A stretch of DNA of 64,000 nucleotides from Hemerocallis citrina (lineage: Eukaryota; Streptophyta; Magnoliopsida; Asparagales; Asphodelaceae). Where the stretch lies: positions 108,557,073 through 108,621,072 of the forward strand of contig CM030363.1 in assembly GCA_017893485.1 (NCBI GenBank), in the 5' to 3' direction. The position numbers and the translations under genes are program-made. Positions 59,034 to 64,000 of this stretch are shown here, piece by piece. Under the pieces are notes generated by a model that saw only the letters and a program-made list of their open reading frames with translations, was not told where the DNA came from and made no database searches. Numbering within the stretch: the first letter of the stretch is position 1; every line of letters begins with the position of its first letter.

Positions 59034-62000
59034 CTACACAAAAAGATGGGGAAACTTCTTCTGAATCTCTTCTTCAAGCTCCCAAGTAGACTCACCCGGA
59101 GAGTGAGGATTCCAAGCAACTCGAACCAATTTGATGACCTTATTCTTCAAAATCTTCTCCTGTCGGTCCAAAATCGAAACCGGACGGATCTCACAGGACA
59201 AATCTGGTCGAACAGACCATTCCGAGTAGTCAATAACATGATCATCATCCCTGACATACTTTTTGAGTTGAGAGATATGGAAGACATCATGCACTCCAGA
59301 TAGAGCCAGCGGCAATGCGAGCCTATACGCCACCTTGCCTACTCGCTCCACCACATCAAACGGGCCAATGAACCTAGGGCTCAGCTTGCCCCCTCCTCCA
59401 AACCGTATAATACCTCTCCATGGTGATACCTTGAGGAACACATGGTCACCCACTTTGAATTCCAATGGCCTCCTGTGAATGTCTGCCCATTTCCTCTGTC
59501 TGTCTTGAGCTGCCTGAAGATACTTCCTGATCTGGGCCACTGAATCAACAGTCCTCGTGATCAATTCTGTCCCAAAAAGCTTCCTTACACCAATGTCATC
59601 CCAACACACTAGTGATCTACACTTCCGACCATACAAAACTTCATACGGAGCTGCCTTAAGACTTGCTTGGTAGCTATTGTTGTATGAAAACTCCACCAAG
59701 TGTAGATGATCTTCCCAAGATCCCCCAAACCGAAGAACACATGGCCTCAACATATCCTCCAATGATTGAATAGTCCTCTTCGAATAGTACTGAATCTAAA
59801 CTGACTCCCAAGACTGTTATGAAGACTCTCCCAGATTTGAGATCTGAATCTAGTGTCTCTGTCTGATATAATGCTGATAGGGACCCCATGCAATATGACA
59901 ATCTCTTGCATATACTTCTTTGCAAGGCTATCCGTAGACTGACCCACTCTGAAGGGAATAAAATGAGCACTCTTCGTCAAGCGATACACAATCACCTAGA
60001 TGGCAGACTTTTAGGCAAAGCATTCACAAAATCCATGGTAATGTTCTCCCACTTCCACTCTAGAATAGGAAACGGTTGAAGAAGTCCAACAGTCCTATGA
60101 TGTTCTGCTTTCACTTGCTAACAGATCAGACACTGCAAAACAAATCTTGCAACAACTCTCTTCATACCATGCCACCAAAAAGACATCTTCAAATCTCGAT
60201 ACATCTTCGTACCTCGGGATGAATAGAATATGGCAAACGATGAGCTTCTTCGAGTAGCTTCTGCCTGACTTCCCCCTTCGAAACACATAGACGAGTCCTA
60301 AAACAGAGAGATCCATCTTCATGAATAACCATATCAGTCCTTGAACCAGCTTCGACTTCAGCTCGAAACTTCTGCAATTGCTCATCACCAGACCGTGCTT
60401 CCTTATTTTGATCCACCAAAGACGACTATAACTGAAGCACCATGCAACTCTGCTTGGAACAAGGCAAAAACACATCCAAATATAGTCTCCTCATAGCTTC
60501 CACAAGCTCATCCTGCTCAGTTAGAACCATGGCAACTGGTCTTCTGCTCAAAGCATCAGGCACAAAATTAATCTTGCCAGGATGATACTACAAACTGATA
60601 CCATAATCTGCCATCAATTCCAACCATCGTCTCTACCTCATATTCAGCTCCTTCTGAGTGAACACCTACTTGAGACATTTGTGATCAGTGAAAATCTCCA
60701 CTCGGTCTCCAAGTAAGTAATGCCTCTAAAGCTTCAAGGCAAAGATCACACCTGCAAGCTCAAAATCATGTGTAGGACAATTCTTCTCATGCGGCCTCAA
60801 TTGTCTTGATGTATATGCGACAACTTTGCCTCATGCATCAAAACAACACCCAAGCCTCTTCCTGAAGCATCACACTAAATTATGAAACCTCCTGATCCAT
60901 CCGGTATGGTTAACATAGGTTCTGATGTCAACTGAAACTTCAATTCAGCGAAGGCTTCATCACAGGACTCATCCCACACAAACTTCTAATCTTCCCCAGT
61001 CAATTTGGTCAACAGTCCGGCAATCTTCGAAAAATCCTGAACAAACTTCCTGTAGTACCCTGCTAGACCAAGAAAACTCCGAACATCAAATACTGATTTC
61101 AGCGTGGCCAATCCATAACTGTAAAGATCTTGGAAGGATCGACAGAAATTCCATTACTAGAAATAATATGGCTCAAGAATGCCACACGATCCAGCCAAAA
61201 CTCACACTTACTAAGCTTCCCATACAGCTGATGATCCCTCAATGTTTGCAAAATAGCCTTTAAGTGCTTAACATTCTCATCACGATTCCGAGAATAGACG
61301 AGGATATCATCAATGAATGCCACAACAATCTCGTCCAGAATGGGAGAGAAAACCTGATTCATCAAGCTCATGAACACACCTGGAGCATTAGTAACTCCAA
61401 AATGCATCACCAAGAACTCATAATGCCCGTATCTTGTACGAAAAGTAGTCTTCTACACATCCTCGGCTTTCACCTTAACCTGATGATAACGAGAATGAAG
61501 ATCCAGCTTTGAAAATGCAGAAGCACCTCCCAGTTGATCAAAAAGGTCATCAATCCTTGGCAACGGATACCGATTCTTTACTGTGACATTATACAGCTCA
61601 CTGTAGTCAATACACAACCTGCGACTACCATCATTCTTATTGACGAACAGTACCAGAGCTCCCCAAGGCAAGACACTCAGCCTGATAAAACCTCTATCCA
61701 GCAACTCCTGAATCTGCTCCTTCAACTCGGCCAGCTCAACGGGAGCCATTCTGTAGGGACTCTTAGAGATCAGAGCTGTACTCGGCTGAACATTAATACT
61801 GAACACCACTTCATGATCTGGCGGTAATCCTGGCAATTTCTCAGGAAAAATATCCAGAAAGTCTCGCACAACCAACGGTGCAACATCACCATCAGCACAC
61901 ACTTCTTCCATCACTCCAGCTTCTTGACTTGCCAACTTCTCCACATAAGCAAGCGGTGTTTCACAGGCACAAAATTCAAATTCCTGACGTCCTGGCATTC

Positions 62001-62446
62001 GGTTAACCACCTTCTTCACTTGGCAGTCAATTACAGCATGAGTAACACTAAGCCAATCCATCCACAAGATAACATCAAAACCAGAATTGTTGATGACAAT
62101 CAGATCGGTAACAAAATCAACACCACCAATAATCAAGGGACTCTGCTCACAAATCTTAGAACACACGACAACACCTCCACCTGTAGTAATATTCCATGCT
62201 GCTGCTATCCAAGTGATGCAGGTCGATGAAGCAGGAGGAAACAAAGAAATGAGAAGCACCACAGTCAAAAAGAACATGAGCGGAAAAGGAGTGAACAAGG
62301 ATAATGCCTAGAAAGAAGTCAAAGATGAAAACACAATATGTAGAAAGCAAAAATGCAAAAAACAGGCATGGATGGGAGGATAACATGATAAAGCAACAGA
62401 ATAGAATAACAAGATAGCAAGAAAAAAATAAAATCCAAACAAACAC
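59034..62446 (-). pseudogene. Gypsy pol: protease, RT, RNase H, integrase, chromodomain-like tail (broken)
   Basis: Read on the minus strand. Protease at about 62270 has [12 protein letters not shown] (the usual DTG is DCG). RT follows from about 61830 with [36 protein letters not shown] and an intact FIDDILVYS near 61300. RNase H is fragmented at about 61030-60540. Integrase includes an HHCC remnant near 60200, ISDRDTRF near 59850 and the region FIGPFDVVERVGKVAYRLALP. It ends with a chromodomain-like tail (LVRVAWNPHSPGESTWELEE) at 59034. Many stops and frameshifts interrupt it, yet the RT catalytic box survives. Confidence 0.85.
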
Positions 62447-62499
62447 AACTAAAGATATAAATGCAACAATGTCAAAAGCGCTTTTAGCATCCTGTGCAG

Positions 62500-63656
62500 T
62501 CAGGTTGTAGGCCTGACCACGACCTGCAGAAAGATTACCCCTTGGAGTGGCTCTCCTCTGATCAAAGATCTACCTCTGCGGTGGGAGTGGTGGTCTGCCC
62601 TGACCACAAGCAAGTGCTCCCTACGGAGCGGAACCTCCAACCGGTGCAATATATTTGGACTTAGGGCAATCACGAACCATGTGATCATTGCCTCCACACA
62701 GAAGGCACATGGGGTTTGCCATCCGACAGTCCTGGCAGAAGTGCCTAATCTTGTGACGGTACAAACAAATCAAGTGCGGCCTCTGAATAGCAGGTGGCTA
62801 TGGCAATGCCCTAGCAAGATGGGTCAGAACTGGCCTCCTAATAGGCCCTCCAGAAGGCCTAGCAGCAACAGGGTGCGGAACAGACCACTGAATGGCACGC
62901 TTCCTCATACTAGTCTACTTCTGAATTCTAGCAGCATCCAGGATGTCAGCATAAGGACAAAGTCGCAGGGCAGCAAGACGATCTTGAATCTCAATATCCA
63001 ATCCCAACAAGAAATGACGACCTCCATCTTGGTCATACGCCACCATAGAAGTAGCAAAATGACTCGTCCACGGTCCGGCTCCCCTGATTCAGGACAGTGT
63101 TTATTTTAACGTCATTACTTTATGAAATAACAATGAAAAGGCATGATTAAACACCATATGACGAACCTGAGTTAGTGAGACAAACTGTCGTTCTATTTCA
63201 TTCTTGGTGGCATTAGGAAAGAACTTCATGAGGAAACTCTCAGTAAAGATGGCCCAGTGGATGGGTCGCCCCAATCGTTCAGCCTCAGCTTGCCACCAGA
63301 TGTGGGCAAGATCAACAAGTTTAATGCTCACAACATCCACACGATCGAAATTCGAGATTCGTGCTGCGGTTAATAGCTGCTCAGTCCGAATAAGCCATTG
63401 CTCAGCTTCAAGCAGACCCTCAGTGCCCAAGAATTTATCTGGATGGAGCCTCATGAAATCTACCACATTACCAGGTCTCGGTGACAGCAATTCGGGTTTC
63501 GGTACAACGGGTTCCCTGTTGGTAGCTTCGAAACACCCTCATAAGTTCATTGTGCTCATGCTGGATCTGCATCATCTGTTGCATCATCTGTGCAACAGTT
63601 GGCTCATCAGACTGAGCATCCCCAGCTCGGGAAGATGAAGCACCCTTTCTAACCAT
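62500..63656 (-). pseudogene. Gypsy gag with zinc knuckle (broken)
   Basis: Starts MVRKGASSSRAGD at 63656. A glutamine/methionine-rich helix (VAQMMQQMMQIQHEHNEL) is followed by the retrotrans_gag core at 63450-63130 (LHPDKFLGTEGLLEAEQWL, IWWQAEAERL, FPNATKNEIERQF). A CCHC knuckle lies at about 62704-62663 (CLLCGGNDHMVRDC). Frameshifts fall near 63490 and 63110. An AT-rich stretch of about 160 bp (62310-62475) lies between gag and protease. Confidence 0.8.
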
Positions 63657-63840
63657 GGTCTGCAATAAAAATCAAATGGTTAGCATCCAGATCAAAAGTT
63701 GGTTATTAATTATCCATGTGATTCCTGCATTGCACATACTGTTGAGTCAAACCGGTAAAACCCAAATCTGACTAATATATCAGTCAAAGCCAAACCTCCA
63801 TATATTAGTCATGTTTGACTAATATATCATCCAAACCTGG

Positions 63841-63852
63841 GCTCTGATACCA
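63841..63852 (-). other. Primer-binding site of the minus-strand gypsy
   Basis: The inverse reads TGGTATCAGAGC, a perfect match to the plant initiator tRNA-Met type site, about ten bases inside the 5' LTR. Confidence 0.8.
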
Positions 63853-63862
63853 CTAAAAACCT

Positions 63863-64000
63863 TGTGATGTCCCGCTTCCCAAAAATACGGAATACAAGCA
63901 CGTGACATTGGCCCAGCGAATGACTTGCATCATCCATAAGCTGTTTACCCATTCAACTCAACAATAATAACAATACAAAACAATTATGCATGCAATAATA
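63863..64000 (-). repeat. 5' LTR (partial) of the minus-strand gypsy
   Basis: TGTGATGTCCCGC followed by ATACGGAATACAAGCACGTG aligns with the start of the solo LTR at 47310 (GGAATACAGAATACAAGTAC), with clear divergence. The rest of this LTR lies beyond the window. Confidence 0.7.

Larger units (their letters stand above)
58953..64000 (-). mobile_element. Minus-strand gypsy chromovirus (Tekay-like), 5' LTR leaving the window
   Basis: Internal region from the purine tract (58953-58972, next to the 3' LTR) through integrase, RNase H, RT, protease and gag to the primer site at 63841-63852, then the start of the 5' LTR. The minus-strand sequence between integrase and LTR (AACGAAATTTTATTGTAAGG, then GTAGGAT) matches the conserved tail of Tekay/Del elements. 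With its interrupted 3' LTR the element reaches from about 52.8 kb past the window end. Confidence 0.85.

Overview
The window is a block of repeat-rich plant nuclear DNA, probably pericentromeric or other heterochromatin of a flowering plant. The evidence is the set of element families: Ty3/gypsy Tat and chromodomain elements, Ty1/copia, CACTA, several hAT types, a Helitron and a pararetrovirus-like remnant. Many coding regions carry introns or intron-like borders, and microsatellites are common. I found no intact host gene, rRNA, tRNA gene or CRISPR array. The species cannot be named from this sequence.

Left third (1-18.5 kb). A minus-strand hAT transposon with a DUF4371/zf-MYM-like transposase is split by a complete 13.4-kb Tat-lineage LTR retrotransposon at 1738-15182. 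The Tat element has 592-bp LTRs and target duplication ATACC. Besides gag and pol (with two RNase H domains), it carries a minus-strand gene with its own TATA-like box and introns. Satellite-like repeats lie on both sides of that gene.

Middle (18.5-33.3 kb). Two short hAT-type MITEs come first. They are followed by a hAT element that has inserted into its own family repeatedly at one 8-bp site (20837-23715). Next come a chromodomain remnant and a Ty1/copia element. The copia reverse transcriptase is interrupted by a 4.26-kb CACTA element with no visible transposase. That CACTA carries fragments of a PPR gene and, apparently, a TGA-type bZIP gene.

Right-centre (33.3-47.3 kb). A plus-strand gypsy element with a 3-kb LTR is broken by a truncated minus-strand Tat copy. 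A BED-finger hAT transposon and a decayed caulimovirid-like RNase H to primer-site fragment follow.

Right (47.3-64 kb). A solo LTR of about 3.47 kb (TSD TAAGC) contains a third MITE. Beyond it are a Helitron 3' end with RPA-like exons and a minus-strand gypsy element. The 3' LTR of that gypsy element is interrupted by another 3.49-kb solo LTR (TSD AAGGC), and its 5' LTR runs off the window. All element genes are broken. Many of the stops look like C-to-T or G-to-A changes, as expected for methylated, silenced DNA. The nesting order gives a relative history: hAT then Tat; copia then CACTA; LTR then MITE; gypsy LTR then solo LTR.
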